Part shown: piece by piece, positions 5,934-14,613 of the stretch
How positions within the stretch are numbered: the stretch's first letter is position 1
Layout: each line of letters starts with the position of its first letter
Source: Bacteroidales bacterium UBA1219
GTDB lineage: Bacteria; Bacteroidota; Bacteroidia; Bacteroidales; P3
Assembly (NCBI GenBank): GCA_002309295.1
Contig: DBXF01000042.1
Location: 3,397-22,866, forward strand
DNA length: 19,470 nt
Direction: 5' to 3'
Translations under genes and position numbers: made by a program
The notes under the pieces: model-generated
Seen by the model: only the letters and a program-made list of their open reading frames with translations
Databases searched by the model: none
Told to the model about the DNA's origin: nothing

Positions 5934-7898
5934 TCACTTGCTATTTTTTTGTTTCTCACCGTTGTCTCTCACACCTGACTCGCGTCGCTTTTCTTTTATC
6001 TCTTCTATGGCTCCCTTGGCAGCTTGGGTTTCCTCGTTTTCCTCGCCGAGGGTTTGTTTGTATATCTCTAAAGATTTCTCGGCATATTTAAGAGCCTTGT
6101 CAAAATCATTCATGCCTTCGTAGCAATTGGCGAGGAAAAGATAGTCGTAGGCTGTAGATTTATGTTTTTCGCCAACAATCTTTAGGTGTGTGGCAAGGAT
6201 TTTATTTCCCATTTCCACAGCCTTTTCAAAATCGCCTTTGTACAGATGGACATAACCTATGTAAAGCAAAGCGGCAGCCGCTTCTTCGCTATCTTCGCCA
6301 AGGAATTTGCATTTCTTTTCATAACAATAAGTAAAATCGGGTAATGCTTCGTCGAACTCACCCTTATACAGGTGGCATATTCCTCTACTTCCTACAACAT
6401 CTGCAGTGGAGGGATGGTCGGCACCGAAATGTTCCATCGACAAATCGTAAGCTTTTTTGTTGTAATCCATGGCCTCATCGAGTTCTCCGTTATTCATAAG
6501 TGTCTCGGAAATAGACATATATGTCGATATCAAATCAGGCAAATCGTCTCCAAACACTTTTATCATTATCTCTTCTTCTTTCTTCAGTAGCTGAAGTGCC
6601 TTGGCGTAATCGCCCTTGTAATAGGTGTATATTGCCGCCATATTTCCATAAGCAGTTGCTGAAGCGCCCGAAATTTCGTTGCCGGATTCTTTTAGGATTG
6701 TCAATATGGAATCGAACTGCAACAAAGCCAAGTCGTAATTTCCAATATAGTAATTGGCAGTGGCTATGTTAATATATGCGCCGCACACACGGGAATCTCT
6801 CTCTCCGTACAATGCTTTTCGTATTTCAAGGCTTTTCTGGAAATTAGACATCATTTCAGGGAACTGTCCTTTCTTTTTGCATACTCCACCTAACCCACTA
6901 TAAGCTCTAGAAAGATTATAGTTAATTCCATCATCTATGTCGATGGACAGACGCTTGGCACGAAGATAATAAGTCTTGGCCATTTCCATATCGACAATAT
7001 AGTCTTCCATGAAAAGCCCCGCCTCCAGCTGCCATTGCGCGTTGGTGGTGTCGAGGCAGGCACGTAGCTCAAGATAATATGCGGCACTGTCATTCTGGTG
7101 GGCCATAAGGAAACGCTGGTAGAAGCTGTAACAGTCGGCGGCGATGGTCTCGAGTTTGCGCTGGGTGCCGGCCTTGCTTTCGTCGAGACGTTTCTGTCTC
7201 ATACTCTGTGCGGCCTGAGCTTCGGCAAGGGCTTTCTGCTCCTGCTGAATATGTGCGATGCGGCTGTCCATGCCGCCACGGGTGCGCAACAGGGAGTCGG
7301 CGCGTTCCAGACTGCCGTTCTCCAGAAGCTCGCTCACCTGCCGCTGGAAAGCGTCGAGCTGGTCGTAGTCGAGGGTGGCGTAGTATTTGGCCATGGTCTC
7401 GATAATCTTCTCGTTCTCCTCGCGTTCTTTGTTTAGCTGCACCAGCAAACGGTTTTTCTCTTCCACAGAGGCGTTGAGGGCGTCAATCTCGTCCTCGCGC
7501 TGTTGTATGCGGCGTTGTAGCTCGCGACGGAGCTTGCGTTCGTTAGCCAGTTGGTCGGAGCGAAGTTGGTCGGGTTGCTCCATCACTATGGTTAGTGGAT
7601 TTTTGGAATATTGGTACTGACGGCATGCCTCGGCATCGATAAGCTGGTATCCCTGCTTGCTTACGCTTTTCAGGGTGAATTTGCCGTCTTTCACGGGGAA
7701 GGAGAACTTGCCGTCCTTGGCCAAAATCGCCTGACGGCCTTCCACCTGCACCGTGGCACCGGAGAGCATCGTTCCAGGCACGAGCTTGCCATTCACCATT
7801 TTGCCGCGGGTCTTCACCACGCCACTCTGGGTCTGGGCAAAGGTAACAGATGCGCAAAATACCGAAAGAATCGCAAATGTAAGGAGTAATTTTCTCAT
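5934..7898 (-). CDS. Secreted coiled-coil/TPR protein, paralogue 5 (operon gene 5)
   Basis: A 654-residue exported protein. The signal peptide is residues 1-21 (MRKLLLTFAILSVFCASVTFA, one residue beyond 20 is the cut-site Ala), then mature QTQSGVV. Residues about 22-105 are the conserved beta domain shared by all five paralogues (GATVQVEGRQAILAKDGKF, then CRQYQYS and IVME). About 110-170 is a charged coiled coil (RRELQRRIQQREDEIDAL), followed by the conserved hairpin LDYDQLDAFQ-LLENGSLERADSLL. From about 285, around eight TPR-like units follow, several with the kinesin-light-chain spacing of 42 residues (e.g. YIGYVHLYKGDFEKA). The tail is Lys-rich. No lipobox or extra membrane helix was seen, so it is probably periplasmic or secreted. 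The start overlaps the stop of the previous gene as ATGA. Function unknown; protein-protein recognition is the likely role of the TPRs. Confidence 0.88.
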   Translation of the reverse strand: MRKLLLTFAILSVFCASVTFAQTQSGVVKTRGKMVNGKLVPGTMLSGATVQVEGRQAILAKDGKFSFPVKDGKFTLKSVSKQGYQLIDAEACRQYQYSKNPLTIVMEQPDQLRSDQLANERKLRRELQRRIQQREDEIDALNASVEEKNRLLVQLNKEREENEKIIETMAKYYATLDYDQLDAFQRQVSELLENGSLERADSLLRTRGGMDSRIAHIQQEQKALAEAQAAQSMRQKRLDESKAGTQRKLETIAADCYSFYQRFLMAHQNDSAAYYLELRACLDTTNAQWQLEAGLFMEDYIVDMEMAKTYYLRAKRLSIDIDDGINYNLSRAYSGLGGVCKKKGQFPEMMSNFQKSLEIRKALYGERDSRVCGAYINIATANYYIGNYDLALLQFDSILTILKESGNEISGASATAYGNMAAIYTYYKGDYAKALQLLKKEEEIMIKVFGDDLPDLISTYMSISETLMNNGELDEAMDYNKKAYDLSMEHFGADHPSTADVVGSRGICHLYKGEFDEALPDFTYCYEKKCKFLGEDSEEAAAALLYIGYVHLYKGDFEKAVEMGNKILATHLKIVGEKHKSTAYDYLFLANCYEGMNDFDKALKYAEKSLEIYKQTLGEENEETQAAKGAIEEIKEKRRESGVRDNGEKQKNSK

Positions 7899-9553
7899 TT
7901 TCTGTCGTATGTTATTTCGTTATTTATGTGTTCTTCGATGTATTTTGTGAAAGGATGGTCTAAACCCAGGGCTTTTTCGGCTATGGATTTGGCTTTTTGG
8001 TAGTTTTCAAGAGCTTTTGCGCGATCTTTCATCTTCTCTTGCGTCAAGCCTAAGTTCAGATAAACCAATGCGTAGAAAGGATGTCTGTCGCTGATATTGT
8101 CTTTGGCGATATCCAAAGCTTTTTGGTAACATACCAGAGCTTCGTCGTTTTTGTTGTTCATCGCTTTCACTACATTTGCCATTGCCAAGCCGTACGAGTC
8201 GAGACCGTCGTTTTTTTCGTAAATTTGGAACGCTTTTTCGATGTAATTATTAGCGTCTTTGTACTTTCCCTGTGTTTTCAGCACATAGGCAAGTCCTGTG
8301 TATGCCGAGGCAACTATATCCTCGTAGACAAACAATGTTTTGGGCTCTTTTAACACTTTGTTGTATTGTTCCTTGGCTTCGTTGTATTTTCCAGAAAGGG
8401 CATAGATATCCGCCAAGTTTTTACTACACCTCAAGACATAAAGTCTGCCGACACTTTCACCCGCTATATCATAATTCAAAGCACGTTTGTGCAACTCGGC
8501 GGCTTGCTGGTACTGGCCTTTCATCATCAGGGCACGGCCCTCGTAGTCAAGGCACATCGGTGCCATTTGTGCGATTCTCAAATCGCTTGATACCGTTGCT
8601 ATAAAGCCTGCCTTATGGAAATACCGCTGCGCTTTGTCGTAATCACCGATTTTGGCGTAATAATAATATCCCGCCTCGAGTTGCCACTCAGGATTGTTAG
8701 TGTCGAGCTTGGCGCGAAGGTCGTAGTAGCGTGCGGCGGAGTCGAACAGGTGTGCTTCGTTGAAACGATTTATAAAATTCGCGCAGTCAGCGGCGGTGAT
8801 TTCGATAATTTTCTTCACTCCTTCGGCCACTTGATCGATAAACTGCTGCTGCTGAGCAAGTTCCGCTTCTTCTTTCGCCTCGGCTTCCTGCTCCTGACGC
8901 ATCTGGCGTATGCGGTCGGTCATATTGCCGCGGGTGCGCAAAAGCGAGTCGGCACGTTCCAACTCACCGTTCTCAAGTAGTTGTGTTACACGTTGTTGGA
9001 AAGAGTCCAGCTGGTCGTAGTCGATGGTGGCGTAGTATTGCGACATGGAGGCGATGATTTTCTCGTTGTCCTCGCGTTCTTGGTTTATCTGTGCCAGCAT
9101 GCGGTTTTTCTCGTCGAGCGAGAGCTGCATCTCCTCTATTTCGTCTTCGCGCTGTTGCAGACGGCGTTGCAGCTCGCGGCGGAGCTTGCGCTCGGTGGCC
9201 AGCTGGTCGGCCTGCAGCTTGCCGGGCTCCTCCATCACTATCTGCAACGGGGTAGCGGAATACTGGTACTGCCGGCAGGCGTCGGCATCCACAAGCTTGT
9301 AGCCTTGCTTGGAAACGGCTTTAATGATGAATTTGCCGTCTTTCACGGGGAACGAGAAACGGCCGTCCTTGGCCAAAATTGCCTGACGGCCATCGATTTG
9401 TATCGTGGCTCCTGAAAGCAGCGTGCCTGGCACCAGTTTGCCGCCCACCATACGTCCGCGGGTCTTCACCACGCCGCTCTGGGTCTGTGTTTGGGCGAGG
9501 GCTCCGGCCATAAGCAGAATATTGGCCAATATTACTATTATCGTTCTTTTCAT
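7895..9553 (-). CDS. Secreted coiled-coil/TPR protein, paralogue 4 (operon gene 4)
   Basis: The shortest paralogue, 552 residues from the chosen start. The start at 9551-9553 gives a normal signal peptide (MKRTIIVILANILLMAGALA, cut before QTQTQSG) matching its sisters. An in-frame ATG at 9589 would add 12 polar residues (MIPTEIRSDKKN) and is unlikely. The shared beta domain (GATIQIDGRQAILAKDGRF, CRQYQYS), the coiled coil (RRELQRRLQQREDEIEEM) and the hairpin LDYDQLDSFQ-LLENGELERADSLL are followed by only about six TPR-like units, less regular than in paralogues 2 and 3 (e.g. NLADIYALSGKYNEA, GLAYVLKTQGKYKDA). It lacks lipobox and membrane helices. The stop overlaps the next start by 4 nt, indicating translational coupling with paralogue 5. 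Exact function unknown. Confidence 0.87.
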   Translation of the reverse strand: MKRTIIVILANILLMAGALAQTQTQSGVVKTRGRMVGGKLVPGTLLSGATIQIDGRQAILAKDGRFSFPVKDGKFIIKAVSKQGYKLVDADACRQYQYSATPLQIVMEEPGKLQADQLATERKLRRELQRRLQQREDEIEEMQLSLDEKNRMLAQINQEREDNEKIIASMSQYYATIDYDQLDSFQQRVTQLLENGELERADSLLRTRGNMTDRIRQMRQEQEAEAKEEAELAQQQQFIDQVAEGVKKIIEITAADCANFINRFNEAHLFDSAARYYDLRAKLDTNNPEWQLEAGYYYYAKIGDYDKAQRYFHKAGFIATVSSDLRIAQMAPMCLDYEGRALMMKGQYQQAAELHKRALNYDIAGESVGRLYVLRCSKNLADIYALSGKYNEAKEQYNKVLKEPKTLFVYEDIVASAYTGLAYVLKTQGKYKDANNYIEKAFQIYEKNDGLDSYGLAMANVVKAMNNKNDEALVCYQKALDIAKDNISDRHPFYALVYLNLGLTQEKMKDRAKALENYQKAKSIAEKALGLDHPFTKYIEEHINNEITYDRK

Positions 9554-9604
9554 GTTCTTCTTGTCGCTTCTAATCTCGGTGGGTATCACTCCGTGCTGTA
9601 GTTA

Positions 9605-12151
9605 TTATTGTTTAGATTGTTTTAGTTTCACCTCGTCGATGGCTTTTTGTGTATCTTCGATTTTGGCATTGCCGGCTTTCAATACTTTTTTCCGTATGTC
9701 GAGCGATTTTTGCAGGTATTCCAGCGCTTTGGCGTAATCGCCCTGTGCCGAGTACATTTTTCCTATGGAATAGTACGTAACAGCGACGGAAGAGTGCTCC
9801 TCGCCATATTTGTTTTTCCGCGCTTGCAACGCTTTTTCGAAATGCTCCATGGCTTTTTGGTAGTTGCCTTGTTTGGTGTAGAAATCGCCAATGGAATTGT
9901 TCACCATTGCCGCGTCGGGGTGGTTCTCACCATACTTGTTCACCAATATTTCCAACGATTTTTTGTAGTATTCTTCGGCTTTCTCGGCATTGCCTTGCTT
10001 GGAATATGCCTCTGCCAGGTTGTGATACGGTGCGGCAAGGTTGGGATGTCCGTCGCCGTACTTCTTTCCCAATATTGCAATGGATTTCAGATAGTTCTCC
10101 GCAGATTTGTCCATGTCCCCCTTTTCGCTATACACAATGCCGAGATTGTTGTACAAAGTGGACAGCGTGGGACTGTCTTTTCCGTAGGCTTTCTCAGTTA
10201 TTTCCACTGCTTTGTTGTAGTATTTCAGCGATTTGTCGTAGTCGCCTTGCTTTCGGTACGACATCCCGATATTGTCGTAAGTCTTGGCAAGTTTTGGGTG
10301 GTCTTTGCCGAACACTTTTTCCATTATCGCCAACGATTTTTGGAAATACTCCATGGCCTTTTCATATTCGGCTTTGTCGAAATACAGTCTGCCGATGTAG
10401 TTATACACTATGGCAACGGCGTCGTGCTCCTTGCCGAGGGTTTTCTCGCGTATCTCCAACCCTCTGTTATAGTACTCCAAAGCTTTGTCGAAATTGCCCT
10501 GACGGTAATGCACCCAGCCTATATTCAGCACCGAGGTGGCTATGGATGGATGGTCTTTTCCAAGCACTTTCTCGCTTCTTTCCAAATCGATTCCGTAATA
10601 CTCCAACGCCTTGGCAAAATTGCCCTGCGAATAGTAAACGCCGCCCATATTGCCGTAGGTGGTGGCTATTTTGGGATAGTATTTGTTGTATATCTTTTCA
10701 AGAATGTCCAAAGATTTTTGGAAATACTCCAGCGCTTTTGCATGGTCGCCCTTTTCGGAACAGGCAAGGCCAAGATTGTTATATGTGGTGGCTACGTCAC
10801 TATGCTCCAGACCCACAGTCTTTTCTTGTATTTCCAAGGCTTTGGCATAGCATTCGAGCGATTTGTCGGGTTTGCCTTGATCTGAATACACCACTCCCAA
10901 ATCGTTGTAGGTGCTGGCAAGTTCCAGAGATTCTAGTCCGTGTGCTTTTTTGTTGATGTCGAAAGCCAAATTGAAGTACTCCAGCGATTTGGGGTAGTTG
11001 CCCTGCTTGTAGTACACCTGACCTATGTTTTGCGCCACCGACGCCACTTTCCCGTTTTCTTTACCCAGCGCTTTCTCGCCTATCGCCATTGCTTTTTGCA
11101 GGTATTCCATGGCTTTGTCGTAATCGGCTTTTTCGAAGAACACCAGCCCTATGCCGTTGTATGCGTCCAACGATGCGCCGGTGATGTCGCCGTTCTGCTT
11201 GTGCGACTGTCGTAAGGCTATCTTATAGTACGACATCGCTTTGTCGTAGTCGGCCAGAAAGTCCATATAGAAATCGCCTGTTTCGCACAGCCACTCGATG
11301 TTGGTGGTGTCGAGACTGGTGCGGAGTGCGAGGTAATAGGCGGCTGAGTCGTTGTTGAACTTGGCCACAAACAGCTCGTAGTAGCTGTAGCAGCGCTGAG
11401 CCACCTCCAGTGTCTCTTCGGCGAGCACTGTCCCGGCTTTCTCCAGCTGTTGGCGCTTTTGTTGTAAAGCCGCCCCTGATTTGAGGCTGGCGTTTACCTG
11501 TTCGGCCACGTCGCCGCGACTGCGCAGCAAAGAGTCGGCCTTGGCAAGCTCTCCGTTCTCAATGTAGTACGACACTTGGCGTTGGAACTCGTCGAGCTGG
11601 TCGTAGTCCAACTCCGAGTAGCGCTTGGCCATATTGGAGATGAGTTTTTCGTTGCTCTCCTGCGTGCTGTACAGCTCTTGCAAAGCGGTGTTGTACTGCT
11701 CTTGAGTTATAGCGTTCTGCTCGCGCATGGCTTCAATTCTGTCTTCCTTTTCGCGGAGCTGGTCCTGCAGTTGACGACGTATCTTGCGTTCGGCGGCAAG
11801 TTTGTCGCGCATCAGCTGTTCGGGCTGTTCCATAACTATTGCCAAGGGGTTGGCGGAATAGTTGTACTGGTGGCACATCTCGGCGTCGAGCAGTTTGTAT
11901 CCCTGCTTTGTTACACTTTTCAGGGTGTATTGGCCGCTCGATACTGGGAAGGAAAAATTGCCGTCCTTGGCAAGGATAGCCTGACGGCCTTCCACCTGCA
12001 CCGTGGTGCCGTCGAGCAGTGAGCCGGGCACGAGCTTCCCGCCCACCATGCGTCCGCGGGTTTTCACCACGCCGTTCTGCGTCTGCGTTTGGGCGAAAGC
12101 GCCGGCCACGAGTAGCAGACTGGCCATTATTGCTATTGTCGTTTTTTTCAT
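9605..12151 (-). CDS. Secreted coiled-coil/TPR protein, paralogue 3 (operon gene 3, longest)
   Basis: An 848-residue exported protein. The signal peptide is MKKTTIAIMASLLLVAGAFA, cut before QTQTQNG. The conserved beta domain (about 21-105, with DGTTVQVEGRQAILAKDGNF and CHQYNYS) leads into a coiled coil of the second type (RRQLQDQLREKEDRIEAM, then ITQEQYNTALQELYSTQES), which is shared only with paralogue 2. The hairpin LDYDQLDEFQRQVSYYIENG-LAKADSLLRSRG follows. The rest (from about residue 285) is about 13 TPRs, most exactly 42 residues apart and of kinesin-light-chain type (Y-x-NLG-x-VYSEKGD-x-x-KS-x-x-Y-x-KSL-x-I-x-EK-x-xG-x-x-HP). Such arrays form superhelical ligand-binding grooves. Located in the periplasm or outside by signal peptide. 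The ligand is unknown; the operon context points to cooperation with the terminal TIR protein. Confidence 0.9.
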   Translation of the reverse strand: MKKTTIAIMASLLLVAGAFAQTQTQNGVVKTRGRMVGGKLVPGSLLDGTTVQVEGRQAILAKDGNFSFPVSSGQYTLKSVTKQGYKLLDAEMCHQYNYSANPLAIVMEQPEQLMRDKLAAERKIRRQLQDQLREKEDRIEAMREQNAITQEQYNTALQELYSTQESNEKLISNMAKRYSELDYDQLDEFQRQVSYYIENGELAKADSLLRSRGDVAEQVNASLKSGAALQQKRQQLEKAGTVLAEETLEVAQRCYSYYELFVAKFNNDSAAYYLALRTSLDTTNIEWLCETGDFYMDFLADYDKAMSYYKIALRQSHKQNGDITGASLDAYNGIGLVFFEKADYDKAMEYLQKAMAIGEKALGKENGKVASVAQNIGQVYYKQGNYPKSLEYFNLAFDINKKAHGLESLELASTYNDLGVVYSDQGKPDKSLECYAKALEIQEKTVGLEHSDVATTYNNLGLACSEKGDHAKALEYFQKSLDILEKIYNKYYPKIATTYGNMGGVYYSQGNFAKALEYYGIDLERSEKVLGKDHPSIATSVLNIGWVHYRQGNFDKALEYYNRGLEIREKTLGKEHDAVAIVYNYIGRLYFDKAEYEKAMEYFQKSLAIMEKVFGKDHPKLAKTYDNIGMSYRKQGDYDKSLKYYNKAVEITEKAYGKDSPTLSTLYNNLGIVYSEKGDMDKSAENYLKSIAILGKKYGDGHPNLAAPYHNLAEAYSKQGNAEKAEEYYKKSLEILVNKYGENHPDAAMVNNSIGDFYTKQGNYQKAMEHFEKALQARKNKYGEEHSSVAVTYYSIGKMYSAQGDYAKALEYLQKSLDIRKKVLKAGNAKIEDTQKAIDEVKLKQSKQ

Positions 12152-12188
12152 ATTCTTTCTTTTGTGTGGCTTTCGCTTTTATTCATTT

Positions 12189-12204
12189 TCGGGGGGCATC
12201 CCGA
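12189..12204. repeat. Small hairpin between paralogues 2 and 3
   Basis: TCGGG (12189-12193) and CCCGA (12200-12204) can pair around a 6-nt loop in the 72-nt spacer between operon genes 2 and 3. There is no T-run after it on the minus strand, so it does not look like a terminator. It could be an mRNA processing or stability element, or chance. Confidence 0.35.
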
Positions 12205-12223
12205 GTTGTAATCGTCTTCTCCG

Positions 12224-14524
12224 CTATTTTGTCTGTTCGGCGCGTTTTTGTTTCATTTCGTTGACTTTTTTTACCATTTTCTGAGTCCGCGGATGTTCGG
12301 CGCCCAAGTTGTTTTGGTATATGGTCATAGCTTTCTGGTAATATTCCTCGGCGTTGGCATAATCGCCCTGTTTTACGTACGCCTGGGCTATGCTCACGCA
12401 CGAAATGGCTACGGTGTTGTGATCTTTGCCGAAGGCTTTTTCGGTAATTTCCAGTCCTTTACGATAGTTTTCCAAGGCTTTCTTGCAGTCGCCCTGCACG
12501 TAGTACACCATGCCTATGTTGTTGTAGAGCGAGGCCACTTCGGGATGGTCGTTGCCGAAAATCTTTTCGCGAATCTTCAAGGCTTTCTTGAAACAATCCA
12601 GCGTTTTGGCATAATCGCCTTTGGAGATGTAAACAATGGCTATGTTGTTGTACGAAGCGGCGACGGACGAATGTTCTTTTCCAAAAATCTTTTCGCGAAG
12701 TTTCAGAGCTGTCTCCAGATATTCGAGAGCTTTGTCCAGGTCGCGCTGTCCTTGGTAAACCATTCCGATATTGTTGTACATATCAGCCACTTCGGGATGC
12801 TCGTTGCCGAAAATTTTTTCGCGTATGGCAAGCGATTTTTTGTAGTATTCCAAGGCCTTGTCGGGCTCTCCCTTTTCGTAATATACTGTTCCGATGTTGT
12901 TGTACGAAGCGGCTACGTCGGGATGGGCGTTGCCTTGTATCTTCTCGCGTATAGTCAGGGCTGTCTGCAGGTGCTCCAGCGACTTAACGGTATCGCCCAA
13001 GTTTTTATACACTATGCCGAGATTGTTGTGCGTAGTGGCCACGGCCGGGTGTTCGTTGCCGAAAATCTTGCTCTGTATTGTCAAGGCTTTCTGGTAGTAG
13101 CTCAAGGCTTTGGCGTAGTCGCCTTTGGCATCGTACACATTGGCTATGCGGTTATACGACGTTGCCACATCGGGATGGTCGTTGTTAAACACTTTCTCGC
13201 GTATCGCCAAGGCTTTGTTGTAGTGGTCGAGGGCTTTGGCGTAGTCGTCCTGCGAATAGTACACCGAGCCAATGCTGTGGTACGATTCGGCGACATCGGC
13301 ATGTTCTTTTCCCAGTAGTTTTTCGCGCATCGTGAGTGCTTTTTGGTGGAAATCCAAGGCTTTGACGTAATCGCCCTGACGACGGTACACCTCGCCGATA
13401 TTGTGGTACGTGGCCGCTACATCGGGATGCTCGTTGCCGAAGAGCTTTTTACGTGTTTCAAGTACTTTGTTGTTGCATTCCAATGCATTGGCGTAATCTC
13501 CCTTGAGGTAATGAAGCAGGGCAATATGTCCGTAAACTATGGCCGAATTGGAAGATTCCTTGTCCTTTTTCGACAATGCCTGACGCAGTGCCACATTGTA
13601 GAATTTCATGGCTTTGTCGTAGTCGGCAATAAATTTCATGAAGAATTCCCCTGCGTCGAGCTGCCACTGAATGTTGGTGGTGTCGAGGCTGGCGCGGAGT
13701 TCTAGGTAACGTGCTGCCGAGTCGTTCTGGAACTTGGCCACAAACAGTTCGTAGTAGCTGTAGCAACGACGTGCCATCTCTTCTATCTCTGCGGCGTGCA
13801 CTGCTTCGGCTTTCTCCAGTTGCTCTCGCTGTTGCTGTATGGCGGCGCCGGCTTTGAGTTTCTCTTCCACCTGCTTGGCCACGTCGCCGCGACTGCGCAA
13901 TAGGGAGTCGGCTTTGGCAAGCTGGCCGTTCTCGATGCAGTACGACACCTGACGCTGGAATTCGTCGAGCTGGTCGTAGTCCAACTCGGAGTAGCGCTTG
14001 GCCATGTCGGCAATGAGTTTTTCGTTGCTCTCCTGTTTGGCATAAAGCTCCTGCAGGGCGTTGCGGTACTGCTCGTCGGTGATGCTGTTCTGCTCGCGCA
14101 GAGCCTCAATTTCGTCCTCTTTTTCGCGTAGCTGGTCCTGCAGCTGACGACGTATCTTGCGTTCGGCAGTAAGTTTGTCCTGCAATTGCTTGTCGGGAGT
14201 CTCCATCACAATGGTGAGGGCATTTTTCGAATACTGGTACTGGCGGCAGGCTTCGGCATCGACAAGGCTGTAGCCCTGCTTGCTGACGCTTTTCAGGAAA
14301 TACTTTCCGTCCTTGACGGGAAACGAGAAATTGCCGTCCTTGGCCAGAATGGCCTGACGTCCTTCCACCTGAACCGTGGCGCCGGCGAGGGCTGTGCCGG
14401 GGACGAGTTTTCCGCCCACCATACGTCCGCGGGTTTTCACCACGCCGTTCTGCGTCTGTGTCTGGGCCAATGCACCTGCCACTAGCAGAAGGCCTGTTAT
14501 CAGTGTTATTGCCGTTTTTTTCAT
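12224..14524 (-). CDS. Secreted coiled-coil/TPR protein, paralogue 2 (operon gene 2)
   Basis: A 766-residue exported protein. The signal peptide is MKKTAITLITGLLLVAGALA, cut before QTQTQNG. It shares the beta domain (GATVQVEGRQAILAKDGNF, CRQYQYS-NALTIVME) and has the second-type coiled coil (RRQLQDQLREKEDEIEAL, ITDEQYRNALQELYAKQES) in common with paralogue 3, its closest sister. The hairpin LDYDQLDEFQRQVSYCIENG-LAKADSLLRSRGDV precedes about 11 TPRs from residue 280 on, with a strict 42-residue period (e.g. NIGMVYQGQRDLDKA, NIAIVYISKGDYAKT) and a recurring EKIFGNEHPEVA linker. The tail is basic (KQKRAEQTK). No anchor other than the signal peptide was seen. Its repeats are nearly identical to one another in places, suggesting recent internal expansion. 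Function unknown beyond probable protein recognition. Confidence 0.9.
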   Translation of the reverse strand: MKKTAITLITGLLLVAGALAQTQTQNGVVKTRGRMVGGKLVPGTALAGATVQVEGRQAILAKDGNFSFPVKDGKYFLKSVSKQGYSLVDAEACRQYQYSKNALTIVMETPDKQLQDKLTAERKIRRQLQDQLREKEDEIEALREQNSITDEQYRNALQELYAKQESNEKLIADMAKRYSELDYDQLDEFQRQVSYCIENGQLAKADSLLRSRGDVAKQVEEKLKAGAAIQQQREQLEKAEAVHAAEIEEMARRCYSYYELFVAKFQNDSAARYLELRASLDTTNIQWQLDAGEFFMKFIADYDKAMKFYNVALRQALSKKDKESSNSAIVYGHIALLHYLKGDYANALECNNKVLETRKKLFGNEHPDVAATYHNIGEVYRRQGDYVKALDFHQKALTMREKLLGKEHADVAESYHSIGSVYYSQDDYAKALDHYNKALAIREKVFNNDHPDVATSYNRIANVYDAKGDYAKALSYYQKALTIQSKIFGNEHPAVATTHNNLGIVYKNLGDTVKSLEHLQTALTIREKIQGNAHPDVAASYNNIGTVYYEKGEPDKALEYYKKSLAIREKIFGNEHPEVADMYNNIGMVYQGQRDLDKALEYLETALKLREKIFGKEHSSVAASYNNIAIVYISKGDYAKTLDCFKKALKIREKIFGNDHPEVASLYNNIGMVYYVQGDCKKALENYRKGLEITEKAFGKDHNTVAISCVSIAQAYVKQGDYANAEEYYQKAMTIYQNNLGAEHPRTQKMVKKVNEMKQKRAEQTK

Positions 14525-14540
14525 ATTCGGTATGTTTTTG

Positions 14541-14554
14541 TGGGCTTGCGCCCA
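14541..14554. repeat. GNRA-loop hairpin upstream of paralogue 2
   Basis: On the minus strand, TGGGC-GCAA-GCCCA forms a 5-bp stem closed by a GCAA (GNRA) tetraloop, ending 16 nt before the ATG of paralogue 2 (14524), in the 89-nt spacer after paralogue 1. The following bases are not a U-run, so termination is unlikely. It may protect the mRNA or affect translation of gene 2. Confidence 0.45.
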
Positions 14555-14613
14555 GATTTAGTCGTTTTTTATGTTCCCTGAGGTCGTTATCGAAACAACC
14601 ACTGGCTGTTTCT

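Noticed and set aside
9554..9589. Longer start for paralogue 4
   Set aside because: It would place 12 polar residues before a good signal peptide, unlike all four sisters.
9647..10956. Long plus-strand frames opposite paralogue 3
   Set aside because: Their periodic sequence simply mirrors the 126-nt TPR repeats on the other strand.
12270..13685. CRISPR-like regular repeats
   Set aside because: The repeats are degenerate, 126 nt long, in frame, and encode TPRs.
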